Below are positions 26,963 through 35,082 of a DNA stretch of 46,546 bases, one piece after another. The stretch comes from Verrucomicrobiota bacterium (GTDB lineage Bacteria; Verrucomicrobiota; Verrucomicrobiia; Limisphaerales; AV2). Numbering within the stretch: the stretch's first letter is position 1; every line of letters starts with the position of its first letter. The notes under the pieces are model-generated. The model saw only the letters and a list, made by a program, of their open reading frames with translations, had not been told where the DNA came from and ran no database searches. The position numbers were made by a program, and so were the translations under genes. The DNA lies in assembly GCA_003218515.1 (NCBI GenBank), contig QHNT01000056.1:1-46546 (forward strand). Direction: 5' to 3'.

Positions 26963-28521
26963 AAACCTCGCATGTCACCGAAGAAGAAAAGAGACTCTAC
27001 GCGCGAAAAATCTTAACGCCGCAGGCACTGCGCGAGATTCTTGGACCGTTGCCCCGACGAAAAAAGGCCATCATGTGCCACGGGACCTTCGACCTCGTGC
27101 ATCCCGGCCACATCCGGCATCTCCTCTACGCCAAGAGCAAGGCGGACATCCTCATCACCAGCCTCACCGCCGACGCCCACATTTACAAAGCCAATTTTCG
27201 CCCGTTCGTGCCGCAGGATTTGCGCGCCATGAACCTCGCCGTTTTGGAAGTGGTGGATTACGTGATCGTCGACGAAAATCCCACGCCAATCGAAAACATT
27301 AAAATTATCCAGCCTGATTACTTTGCCAAAGGATATGAGTACAGCAAAGAAGGCTTGCATCCCCGGACCCGGGAGGAGAAGGAAGCATTGGAAAGCTATG
27401 GCGGAGAAATTCTGTTCACCCCAGGCGACATCGTTTATTCCTCTTCCCATATCATCGAGACCACGCCTCCGAACCTCTCGGCGGATAAACTGCACGCCTT
27501 GATGCACGCGGAAGGGGTCACCTTCGACAAGTTGCATTCGATTCTGAAGTCGTTTGCCGGGGCAAAAGTTCACGTGGTCGGAGACACGATCGTGGATTCG
27601 TACACGTATTGCACGTTGATTGGCGGCAACACCAAGACGCCGACCTTCAGCCTGCGCTTCGATCATCAGGTCGATTTCCTCGGGGGCGCCGGCATCGTGG
27701 CCAAACACTTGAAAAGCGCCGGCGCCGACGTGCGCTTCACCACCGTGCTGGGCGACGATGCGCTCAAGGATTTCGTGTTAAACGACCTCCAGAATTATGG
27801 CGTGCCCTGCGACGCCATCATCGACCGCACGCGTCCAACCACGCAAAAGAACCTGTTCACCGCCCAGGGCTATCGTATGCTCAAGGTGGACAAACTCGAT
27901 AACCGGCCGATCTCCGACAGGATCCTCGAGCAATTGAAATCCCTGATCGCCGGGAGCCGAGCGGACGCGATTGTGCTCAGCGATTTTCGCCACGGCATCT
28001 TCAACCAGACGACCATTCCGCTGCTGATTGGCGCCCTGCCGCGAGGACCTATGCGGGTCGCCGACAGCCAGGTCGCGAGCCGCTGGGGGAACATCCTGGA
28101 TTTTCAGGGATTTGACCTGATCACGCCGAACGAGCGGGAGGCCCGCTTCGCCCTGGGCGACCAGGATTCAACCGTGCGTCCACTGGCAATGGAACTCTAC
28201 AAACGCGCCAACTGCAAATATCTGATGCTCAAAATGGGCGAGCGCGGCATGATCGTTTATCGCGCCCCAAGCGACACCGTGCGCTCTTTCTTTACCGTGG
28301 ACAGTCTGGCCGACCGAGTCGTGGACGCAGTCGGCGCGGGCGACGCGTTGCTCGCTTACGCGACGATCACGCTGGTCGTATCAAAATGCGTCGTTTCGGC
28401 TTCGATTCTCGGCTCGATTGCGGCGGCTCTGGCTTGCGAACGCGACGGCAATAATCCGATTGATGCCAACGATCTGGTGAAACGCCTCAACCAGGTGGAA
28501 AGACAGATCAACTACGAATGA
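26959..28521 (+). CDS. HldE-like bifunctional heptose-phosphate nucleotidyltransferase/kinase with swapped domain order
   Basis: 520 residues from GTG 26959, which overlaps the previous stop (GTGA). Residues 36-165 form a cytidylyltransferase-like domain with CHGTFDLVHPGH (GTFDxxHxGH motif). Residues about 190-515 form a PfkB-family sugar kinase: VVGDTIVDSY, DFLGGAGIVAKHL, DLITPNEREA and the anion-hole/base motif DAVGAGDA. E. coli HldE has the kinase first and the nucleotidyltransferase second, so the order is reversed here. Together with the GmhA- and GmhB-like genes it would phosphorylate heptose 7-phosphate at C1 and then activate heptose 1-phosphate as ADP-, CDP- or GDP-heptose. The nucleotide is not predictable. 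Confidence 0.85.
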   Translation: MKTSHVTEEEKRLYARKILTPQALREILGPLPRRKKAIMCHGTFDLVHPGHIRHLLYAKSKADILITSLTADAHIYKANFRPFVPQDLRAMNLAVLEVVDYVIVDENPTPIENIKIIQPDYFAKGYEYSKEGLHPRTREEKEALESYGGEILFTPGDIVYSSSHIIETTPPNLSADKLHALMHAEGVTFDKLHSILKSFAGAKVHVVGDTIVDSYTYCTLIGGNTKTPTFSLRFDHQVDFLGGAGIVAKHLKSAGADVRFTTVLGDDALKDFVLNDLQNYGVPCDAIIDRTRPTTQKNLFTAQGYRMLKVDKLDNRPISDRILEQLKSLIAGSRADAIVLSDFRHGIFNQTTIPLLIGALPRGPMRVADSQVASRWGNILDFQGFDLITPNEREARFALGDQDSTVRPLAMELYKRANCKYLMLKMGERGMIVYRAPSDTVRSFFTVDSLADRVVDAVGAGDALLAYATITLVVSKCVVSASILGSIAAALACERDGNNPIDANDLVKRLNQVERQINYE

Positions 28522-29432
28522 AAGTCGTCGTCGTCGGTCTGGGCAACCAGGGTAAGAAGCGGGCGAAAGTGGCGGGTTCCGATCTCGTCGCCACGGTTGA
28601 CCCGTTCAATCCGGAGGCGAAGTTCAAGACCATCGAAGAGGCGCCGCTCAATTATTATGAGGCAGCTCTGGTGTGCACGCCGGACGTGGCCAAGCCGAAA
28701 ATTCTGGCCTACCTGCTCGCCAATAAAAGGCATGTCCTGGTGGAAAAGCCGCTGTTGAGCGACGCGGAGCACAGCCTGAAGGAATTGAAGGAACTGGCGG
28801 AGCGGAATCGGGTCGTTTGTTATACCGCCTACAATCACCGTTTTGAACCGCATCTGGTCCGCTTAAAACAAACATTGGAGAGCGGCTCTCTCGGTCGGGT
28901 TTATCAGGTCAAGTTTTTCTATGGCAACGGCACCGCGCGTGACGTGCGAAATTCACCCTGGCGCGACGCGGGATTGGGCGTTCTGGCCGACCTCGGGAGC
29001 CATCTGCTTGACTGGACGCTCTTTCTTTTTGGAAAGCCGCAGGTTCCCGCGCGGGTCTGGGCGGCGCACCGCTTCGAGAACCGGTCTTTCGACCACTACC
29101 ACTTCAGCTTCCCGGGCTCCCCGGCGCTGGATTACGAAATGACGATGCTTTCCTGGCGAAACACGTTCCGGCTTGATCTCTTCGCCGAGAATGCAAGCGT
29201 GCACATTGACTGCCTCTGCAAATGGGGGCCCAGCACCTTCACGCGACGCACGCGCGTTCTGCCCAGCGGGCGGCCGGACGAGGAATCCGTCACGCTGGTG
29301 TGCGCCGATCCCACCTGGCAGGCAGAGTACGAACATTTTCTTCGCCTTTGCCGGGATCCTCAGAGCAACATTGACAACGATCTCTGGATCAATGAAATGC
29401 TCAGTGATCTCAGTGCGCAATCTCCGTTATGA
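28518..29432 (+). CDS. Gfo/Idh/MocA-family NAD(P)-dependent oxidoreductase
   Basis: 304 residues with an N-terminal Rossmann fold (VVVVGLGNQGKKRA) and the family motif VEKPLL (about residue 77), whose lysine is usually catalytic. LADLGSHLLDWTLFLFG supplies the His of the second catalytic region. The ATG overlaps the HldE-like stop (ATGA). Members oxidise or reduce sugar hydroxyls, for example at C3 of UDP-sugars. In this operon it probably modifies the activated heptose or another sugar nucleotide. Confidence 0.88.
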   Translation: MKVVVVGLGNQGKKRAKVAGSDLVATVDPFNPEAKFKTIEEAPLNYYEAALVCTPDVAKPKILAYLLANKRHVLVEKPLLSDAEHSLKELKELAERNRVVCYTAYNHRFEPHLVRLKQTLESGSLGRVYQVKFFYGNGTARDVRNSPWRDAGLGVLADLGSHLLDWTLFLFGKPQVPARVWAAHRFENRSFDHYHFSFPGSPALDYEMTMLSWRNTFRLDLFAENASVHIDCLCKWGPSTFTRRTRVLPSGRPDEESVTLVCADPTWQAEYEHFLRLCRDPQSNIDNDLWINEMLSDLSAQSPL

Positions 29433-30751
29433 TTGGTTTTGCCGGACTCTCGCACCTGGGCGTCAATTACAGCCTCGCCACGGCGGCCAAGGGTTTCGAT
29501 GTGAGAGCCTACGACCCGTCGCCTGAACTGGTGGCGGACCTGGAGAGAGGAAAGTTGTCCGTCGAAGAACCCGGCTTGCGCGAACTCTTTGAAGCGAATC
29601 GCCATCGGCTCCATTGCACGATAGACCCGCAGGACCTGTCTGCTTGCGAACTGCTTTTCGTTTCTATTGACGTCAAAACGGACGAGGATAATCGGAGCGA
29701 CACGGGCCCGTTGCTGGCGTTGATACGTCAGATTGTCCCGCACCTCGCCAAAGGGGCGGCGTTGGTGGTCTTGAGTCAAGTCGCGCCCGGCTTTACGCGG
29801 CGGCTGCGCGGGGAGCTTCTCGCTTCCGGTGCCGCGCCGGAAATTTATTATCAGGTGGAGACGCTCATCTTCGGCCGCGCGGTCGAACGCGCGCTGCATC
29901 CGGAACGCTATATGGTCGGCGCCGCCGATCCAGCCAAACCGTTGCCGGAAGCTTTCCGGCGTTGGCACGAGAGTTTTCACTGTCCGGTGCTGGTCATGAG
30001 GTACGAGAGCGCGGAACTGGCCAAAATCGCCATCAATTTATTCCTCGTTTCGTCAGTCTCAACCACCAACATGCTGGCCGAAGTTTGCGAACAGATCGGC
30101 GCGGACTGGTCGGAGATCGCCCCGGCCCTTCGCCTGGACAAACGGATCGGTCCGAACGCCTACCTGAATCCGGGGCTGGGCATTGCCGGGGGCAATCTCG
30201 AACGCGATTTGCTCACGGTAATGCAACTCGCCGAGGGTTCGGACATGGATGCAGGACTCGTTGGAGCGTGGATTCACAACAGCCTGCATCGGCGGGGCTG
30301 GCTGGCGCGAACGTTCCAGTGGGCCTTGCAGAAACGGGGCGTCGCTCCCGGCGCGGCGGTCGTGGCGATCTGGGGCCTCGCTTACAAGGAGAACACTCAT
30401 TCAATCAAAAACTCGCCGTCACTGGCCTTTCTCTCGAGCATTACGCTGTGCCGCAAGCGGGCGTATGATCCGGTGGTCAAGTTGTCCGTTGACGCCTATC
30501 CACTGTTCGAGCAGTGCGTCAGCGCGATCGAATGTTGTCAGGGGGCGGACGTGCTTGTCATTCCAACGCCCTGGCCCGAATTCCGACAGGCAGACCTGAA
30601 AGCCGTCGAGGCCGGCATGAAAAGCAGGATCGTCCTTGATCCACTTGGCGTGTTGGACGGTAAGACCGCGCTCGCTTTGGGATTCGATTACTATCGCCTC
30701 GGCATGGCGCCGCTATCTGCCGCGAGTTCTGGCAAGAAAGTCGTGAAATGA
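29429..30751 (+). CDS. UDP-glucose/GDP-mannose dehydrogenase-family protein lacking the catalytic cysteine
   Basis: 440 residues in the three-domain layout of sugar-nucleotide 6-dehydrogenases: N-terminal Rossmann fold (GFAGLSHLGVNYSL), central domain (ELAKIAINLFLVSSVSTTNMLAEVCEQIGAD) and C-terminal domain (VAIWGLAYKENTHSIKNSP, then VLVIPTPWPEF). The active-site loop, normally GxGGxCxPKD, reads GIAGGNLERD at 251-260. Asn256 replaces the nucleophilic cysteine and Arg259 replaces the lysine. The usual four-electron oxidation to a uronic acid should therefore not occur; a single two-electron oxidation or reduction, or a structural role, is more likely. Starts within ATGA overlap. Confidence 0.87.
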   Translation: MIGFAGLSHLGVNYSLATAAKGFDVRAYDPSPELVADLERGKLSVEEPGLRELFEANRHRLHCTIDPQDLSACELLFVSIDVKTDEDNRSDTGPLLALIRQIVPHLAKGAALVVLSQVAPGFTRRLRGELLASGAAPEIYYQVETLIFGRAVERALHPERYMVGAADPAKPLPEAFRRWHESFHCPVLVMRYESAELAKIAINLFLVSSVSTTNMLAEVCEQIGADWSEIAPALRLDKRIGPNAYLNPGLGIAGGNLERDLLTVMQLAEGSDMDAGLVGAWIHNSLHRRGWLARTFQWALQKRGVAPGAAVVAIWGLAYKENTHSIKNSPSLAFLSSITLCRKRAYDPVVKLSVDAYPLFEQCVSAIECCQGADVLVIPTPWPEFRQADLKAVEAGMKSRIVLDPLGVLDGKTALALGFDYYRLGMAPLSAASSGKKVVK

Positions 30752-30772
30752 GCCAATCGCCTGCAATTATTC

Positions 30773-31645
30773 ATGCTCACTCTACACCACCACGAACCCA
30801 CCAAACCCGGACATATCGTCGTCATGGGAGCCGGCGGTTTCGTCGGCCGGGCGAGTGCGCGTCTCCTGGCGGCGACCGGCGTCGCAATGACAAGTTTGAC
30901 CCGCAAAAAGGTAGACCTGCTGGATGCCGAAGCGGCCGGTCGTTTGGCGTCGTATCTCTCGCCGGAAACCACCCTGGTTGTCACCTCCGCGCAGGCGCCC
31001 TGCAAGAACGTCGCGATGTTGCTCGACAACCTGCGCATGATTCAAGCCGTCATCACCGCAGTCAAATCCTGCCCGGTAGGCCACCTGGTCTATCTCAGCT
31101 CGGACGCGGTTTACCGCGATTCGGCGCGGCCGCTTACCGAAGCCTCCTGCGCGGAACCCGCGTCGTTGCACGGCGCGATGCACCTGACGCGGGAAGTGAT
31201 GCTGAAGAACGAGCTGCCGAATGTTCCGCAGGTCTTCGTGCGTCCCACGCTGATTTTCGGGCCGGACGACCCACACAACGGGTACGGCCCGAACCGATTC
31301 ATGCGGTTGGCGGCTCAAGGCGAAGACATTGTTCTGTTCGGTGAAGGCGAAGAACTGCGCGACCACATATTTATCGAGGACGTTGCCGAGATCGTGAGAC
31401 GCTGCGTGTTCCATCGCGCCACGGGCGTTGTCAATGCAGTGACTGGAATTGTGACGACATTCAAGGCGATCGCCGGGATGGCGGCCGCGCGGTTTGAACC
31501 GCTCGTCATAATCCGCGGTACGCCGCGCCAGGGCCCAATGCCACACGGCGGTTATCGCGCATTCGATTGTTCCCTTCTCAAGCAGGTCTTTCCCGGTTTT
31601 AAACCAACCACCCTGGCGGACGGGCTCGACCGGATGCGCCGCTAG
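30773..31645 (+). CDS. Extended SDR (epimerase-like) with substituted catalytic Tyr and Lys
   Basis: 290 residues. The cofactor loop is good (VVMGAGGFVGRASARLL, residues 16-32), followed by LVYLSSDAVYRD. At the position of YGxxK the sequence is LHGAMHLTRE: His133 stands where Tyr is expected and His137 where Lys is expected. RPTLIFGPDDPHNGYGPNRFM and IFIEDVAEIV are otherwise typical. It may bind a sugar nucleotide without standard SDR catalysis, or use an altered mechanism. It starts 21 bases after the Ugd-like gene. Confidence 0.83.
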   Translation: MLTLHHHEPTKPGHIVVMGAGGFVGRASARLLAATGVAMTSLTRKKVDLLDAEAAGRLASYLSPETTLVVTSAQAPCKNVAMLLDNLRMIQAVITAVKSCPVGHLVYLSSDAVYRDSARPLTEASCAEPASLHGAMHLTREVMLKNELPNVPQVFVRPTLIFGPDDPHNGYGPNRFMRLAAQGEDIVLFGEGEELRDHIFIEDVAEIVRRCVFHRATGVVNAVTGIVTTFKAIAGMAAARFEPLVIIRGTPRQGPMPHGGYRAFDCSLLKQVFPGFKPTTLADGLDRMRR

Positions 31646-31672
31646 TTCGGAAAGAGCACCCCGCTAACTTGC

Positions 31673-32089
31673 ATGTGCGCGGTACGGACAGTGGCTGGCG
31701 TGGTTCTGTTGCGCGACGACAACGCCGCGCTGCTGCAATTGCGGGACAACAAGCCCGGGCTGAACGCGGCCGGGCTTTGGGTCTTTCCCGGCGGCCACTG
31801 CGCGCCGGGCGAATCCCTGGAAGACGGCGCCCGACGGGAATTTTTGGAAGAAACAGGTTACGTCTGCGCCGCGCTCCGATGGCTAACCAGGATTCTCCAT
31901 CCGAGTGACGACGGACGATTGACCTACCGGCTCGGGATGTTTGCCTGCCGTTACGATGGCCTCCAGCAGGTACATTGTTTTGAAGGGCAGGCCGTCGAGT
32001 TCATCCTGCGCGCGGAAGCTGCATCTTGCCCCATGCCGGAATATGTGCGGCGCGTTTGGGACCTGGCGATCGAGAAGTTGGCCCATTGA
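31673..32089 (+). CDS. Nudix hydrolase
   Basis: 138 residues with a complete Nudix box at about 41-63 (GHCAPGESLEDGARREFLEE followed by TGY), containing the metal-binding REFLEE helix. Nudix enzymes hydrolyse nucleoside diphosphates linked to another group. In a sugar-nucleotide operon plausible substrates are NDP-sugars or oxidised nucleotides; nothing in the sequence decides between them. It starts 27 bases after the SDR gene and closes the run with GC-rich composition before the transketolase pair. Confidence 0.9.
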   Translation: MCAVRTVAGVVLLRDDNAALLQLRDNKPGLNAAGLWVFPGGHCAPGESLEDGARREFLEETGYVCAALRWLTRILHPSDDGRLTYRLGMFACRYDGLQQVHCFEGQAVEFILRAEAASCPMPEYVRRVWDLAIEKLAH

Positions 32090-32181
32090 ACTGGATGCCG
32101 TCGGCGACGCAACACTGGAAAGGGCCTAAAAATGGTTATCTACTTGCCATTTATAATGCTCGTATGCTCAATGCTGGTGCA

Positions 32182-33009
32182 ATGAAAGAATCTAAACATA
32201 CTTTCGACGTGGTTGCGGCCAAAAATCGTTGCCGAAAGTTTCGGAAGCGAATTCTTGACATTTCTCAAACGGTGACGGCGTTGCATATTGCTCCTGCCTT
32301 TTCGTGTCTTGAAGTTGTCGATACAATTTATTTTGGCCTGATGCGGCGAAACCTGGGCAAGGATTCAGATGACACGTTTATTTTGTCGAAGGGGCACGGC
32401 TCTTTGGCTCAGTACGTGGTGCTGGAAGAGTTGGGTGTATTGAAAACGGAAGAGCTGGATAAGTATTGCAAGCCCGGAGGGCACCTGGCCACACATCCTG
32501 ATTACGGGCTTCCTGGAATTGAAGCGTCAACTGGTTCACTAGGTCACGGACTGGGTTTGGCCGTCGGGATGGCTTTGGCAGACAAAGTCCAGAAAAAAGA
32601 CCGGGCAATTTACGTGGTGATGAGCGATGGCGAGTTGCAGGAAGGCTCTATCTGGGAGGCGATGATGCTTGCGCCTACCCTTGGCATCACGAGACTCGTC
32701 GGCGTCGTTGATTTGAATGATTTTCAATCGCTTGGACAGACGAGCAAAATTCACCCGAATTTTTATCCCGTGTTGGACAAGGTTCGGGCTTTCGGATGGG
32801 AAGCCATAGAAGTCGATGGACATGACGCAAGCGCTATCTATAAAGCGGTCATGTCTGGTTCCGGGCGGAAACCTTTTATGCTGATTGCGCGAACGACCAA
32901 AGGCAAAGGGGTGACCTACATGGAGAATGTTCCAATCTGGCATTATCGCTCTCCTTCGCCAATAGAGTACCAGCAAGCGATTAAGGAATTAGAGTCATCC
33001 GCCGCATGA
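32182..33009 (+). CDS. Transketolase, N-terminal (TPP-binding) subunit
   Basis: 275 residues from ATG 32182; ATG 32164 is an alternative. FILSKGHGSLAQYVVLEELG and GSLGHGLGLAVGMALA match the N-terminal half of transketolase, and the thiamine-diphosphate/metal motif is SDGELQEGS...LND (148-179). A good -10-like TATAAT lies at 32152-32157, without a clear -35. The stop overlaps the start of the second subunit (ATGA). By eye the DNA is richer in A+T than the flanking genes, especially at third positions, suggesting later acquisition. With its partner it transfers two-carbon units and could form sedoheptulose 7-phosphate or a branched sugar. Confidence 0.92.
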   Translation: MKESKHTFDVVAAKNRCRKFRKRILDISQTVTALHIAPAFSCLEVVDTIYFGLMRRNLGKDSDDTFILSKGHGSLAQYVVLEELGVLKTEELDKYCKPGGHLATHPDYGLPGIEASTGSLGHGLGLAVGMALADKVQKKDRAIYVVMSDGELQEGSIWEAMMLAPTLGITRLVGVVDLNDFQSLGQTSKIHPNFYPVLDKVRAFGWEAIEVDGHDASAIYKAVMSGSGRKPFMLIARTTKGKGVTYMENVPIWHYRSPSPIEYQQAIKELESSAA

Positions 33010-33926
33010 GAAACACGTTCGCGAACGCGTTTTACGAAATCGCCAAGAGAGACCCGCGACTGTTTCTTGTGGTCGCGGACATTTCGCCCGTCGCGAGCGC
33101 CGCAGCTTTTCAAAAGGAATATCCTGAAAGATTCGTTAACGTAGGTGTTGCCGAACAGGTGATGGTCGGTGTGGCTGCGGGACTCGCATTGCGAGGCTGC
33201 ATTCCTTTCGCCTATACCATCGCTACATTCACGATCTACCGCCCTTTTGAACAAGTACGTGTGGACTGTTGTTATCAAAATCTCCCAGTCCGGCTTGTGG
33301 GCATTGGAGGCGGAGTAACCTATTCCACGTTGGGTGGTACTCACCACACGCAAGAGGACATCGCGATCATGAGCGCAGTTCCAAACATGTCTATCATCGC
33401 TCCGTGCGATCCGGCGGAAACGATCGCCGCTACCCATGCCTGCATTCAGGTGCCCGGTCCAGTCTATTTACGACTCGGAAAAGCGGGAGAACCCGATCTG
33501 ACGTCACAAGCGCCCGAGCCGTTTCAATTTGGCAAAATCCGTTTCATCAAAAAGGGTCGTGATGCATGCATCATTTCGTACGGCCCGATTACCAAAATGG
33601 GGGTCGACCTGGCACAGAAATTCGAGGAAGCAACGGGAAGGTCAATGGCAGTCGTGTCCGCTCATACGCTGAAGCCGCTCGACCGAGAAGGAATCGGTTC
33701 GATTCTGAGTTCCTATCCACTGGTCGTTATCTTGGAGGAGCATTCTTGTGTGGGGGGCCTGGGCGCCCAGGTGAAACAAATTGCGTGGGACGTCCGCGCA
33801 AGCTGTAAACTCAAAGCCTTTTCCTTGCAGGACAAATTCATTCACTTTTACGGATCGCAGCGTGAGCTTTGGGCGGCGCATGGGTTGGATGAGGACCTGA
33901 TTCTATCAGAACTGGAAAACTCATAA
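33006..33926 (+). CDS. Transketolase, C-terminal (Pyr domain) subunit
   Basis: 306 residues. The catalytic glutamate that activates thiamine is Glu50 in NVGVAEQ, followed by the aromatic ring pocket FAYTIATFTIYRPFEQVR and the C-terminal domain VVILEEHSCVGGLG. Split transketolases with separate N and C subunits are common in polysaccharide loci and in 1-deoxy-sugar pathways. Translationally coupled to the N subunit (ATGA at 33006). Base composition is again A+T-richer than the neighbours. Confidence 0.92.
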   Translation: MRNTFANAFYEIAKRDPRLFLVVADISPVASAAAFQKEYPERFVNVGVAEQVMVGVAAGLALRGCIPFAYTIATFTIYRPFEQVRVDCCYQNLPVRLVGIGGGVTYSTLGGTHHTQEDIAIMSAVPNMSIIAPCDPAETIAATHACIQVPGPVYLRLGKAGEPDLTSQAPEPFQFGKIRFIKKGRDACIISYGPITKMGVDLAQKFEEATGRSMAVVSAHTLKPLDREGIGSILSSYPLVVILEEHSCVGGLGAQVKQIAWDVRASCKLKAFSLQDKFIHFYGSQRELWAAHGLDEDLILSELENS

Positions 33927-33955
33927 GCGAGAACAGATCAGCTTTCTCTTCCGGT

Positions 33956-34618
33956 ATGGCATATCTCGACTTCATCTCCATCATCCATAAGGCGACAAAA
34001 AGAGATTACCTCCAACGCGTCGTCGAGTCCGATAAGGCCGCGTGCGCGGAAATTTCCAAACAGTTCGGCAAGGACTACTTCGACGGAGACCGCAAGTACG
34101 GCTACGGCGGTTACAAATATGATGGTCGCTGGCGTCCGTTCGCGGAGAAATTGATTTCGCACTACGGCTTGAAGCCGGGGCACAAGGTCCTCGACATCGG
34201 CTGTGGGAAAGGGTTCCTCGTTTACGACTTCATGAAAGCGCTGCCGGCCCTCGAAGTCACCGGTATTGATATTTCCGAGTACGCCGTCGCGAATGCGATG
34301 GAGGAAGTCAGGCCGCTCGTCAAAGTAGCCAACGCCACGGACCTTCCCTTCCCCGACCGGAGTTTCGACCTGGTGGTTTCGATCAACACGCTGCACAACC
34401 TCTATCTGCCGGATTTGTTCAAGGCCTTGCGCGAGATCGAGCGCGTGGGGCGCCAGCACAAATTCATCGTCATGGATTCGTATCGCAACGAGCGCGAGAA
34501 AGTAAACCTGCTGTACTGGCAGCTCACTTGCGAATGCTTTTTTACGCCGGCCGAATGGGAGTGGATTTTTCATCAAATCGGTTATCGCGGGGACTGGGAT
34601 TTTGTTTGTTTCGAGTAG
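33956..34618 (+). CDS. Class I SAM-dependent methyltransferase
   Basis: 220 residues. KYGYGGYKYDGRW (about residues 47-59) precedes the SAM motif VLDIGCGKGFLVYDF; GIDISEYAV and SFDLVVSINTLHNL are the second and fourth strands. The KYGYGGYKYDGRW block is seen in a set of methyltransferases tied to surface polysaccharides. It starts 29 bases after the transketolase pair and is the last gene before the repeat-filled interval 34619-35082. The acceptor is unknown. Confidence 0.88.
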   Translation: MAYLDFISIIHKATKRDYLQRVVESDKAACAEISKQFGKDYFDGDRKYGYGGYKYDGRWRPFAEKLISHYGLKPGHKVLDIGCGKGFLVYDFMKALPALEVTGIDISEYAVANAMEEVRPLVKVANATDLPFPDRSFDLVVSINTLHNLYLPDLFKALREIERVGRQHKFIVMDSYRNEREKVNLLYWQLTCECFFTPAEWEWIFHQIGYRGDWDFVCFE

Positions 34619-34628
34619 GCTCGTCGAA

Positions 34629-34871
34629 ACCACGGATGAACACGAATGAACACGAATCTTGGGCCACTGAAAAGCTTACCCTCAGGCTATTTGCGGGCGC
34701 ATCGGAACCATAGGCAAGCACAGATCAAACGCCCCTCTCCCCAACCCTCTCCCCGCGCTTCGCTGCAGGGAGAGGGAGTCAGCTACGGTGGTAGTGGTAA
34801 GATGCGGGCACTTATTCCTACGCGGCATGTATCTGCTTGATCATTCGTGTCCATTCGTGTCCATTCGTGGT
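34629..34871. repeat. Repeat E: element bounded by inverted GAACACGAAT-unit repeats
   Basis: The left end (34629-34657) reads ACCACGGATGAACACGAAT plus another GAACACGAAT unit, and the right end (34843-34871) is its near complement (ATTCGTGTCC units ending ATTCGTGGT). The interior contains a CCCCTCTCC...GGGAGAGGG hairpin at about 34733-34769. No protein gene is supported here. It directly abuts repeat A2. Confidence 0.65.
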
Positions 34872-35044
34872 CTAGACCAATTGCCAAAATAAATTTCCGA
34901 AATGAAACCGATTGTCGAATGTCCAACGGCTCCCCTCACCCTGCCCTCTCCCCTCATCGGATGAGGGGAGAGGGTGGCTTTAGCCGGGTGAGGGGAGTTC
35001 CTGCACACGACGTTGATCGGAAATTACTTTTGTCAACCACTCTA
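34872..35044. repeat. Repeat A, copy A2 (intact reference copy)
   Basis: Left terminus CTAGACCAATTGCCAAAATA, right terminus ATCGGAAATTACTTTTGTCAACCACTCTAA read in reverse complement gives the same TIR. The interior carries CCCCTCACCCT, CCCTCATCGGATGAGGGG and GGTGAGGGG blocks. It is about 173 bp and nearly identical in the shared parts to A3, in the same orientation. The two copies bracket the genes from 35083 to 39187. A2 ends 38 bases before the aminotransferase start codon. Confidence 0.75.
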
Positions 35045-35082
35045 AGCGCCGTTTTTAGCTTATTTTCAACTGCCGACGAGAC

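Noticed and set aside
30748-31344. Frame starting with an ATGA overlap after the Ugd-like gene
   Set aside because: It is out of frame with the SDR homology, which starts at 30773, and its translation is an Arg-rich shadow.
34629-34871. Short GAACACGAAT units considered as a CRISPR array
   Set aside because: The units are adjacent, about 10 bases long and arranged as inverted ends of one element, with no regular spacers and no cas genes.
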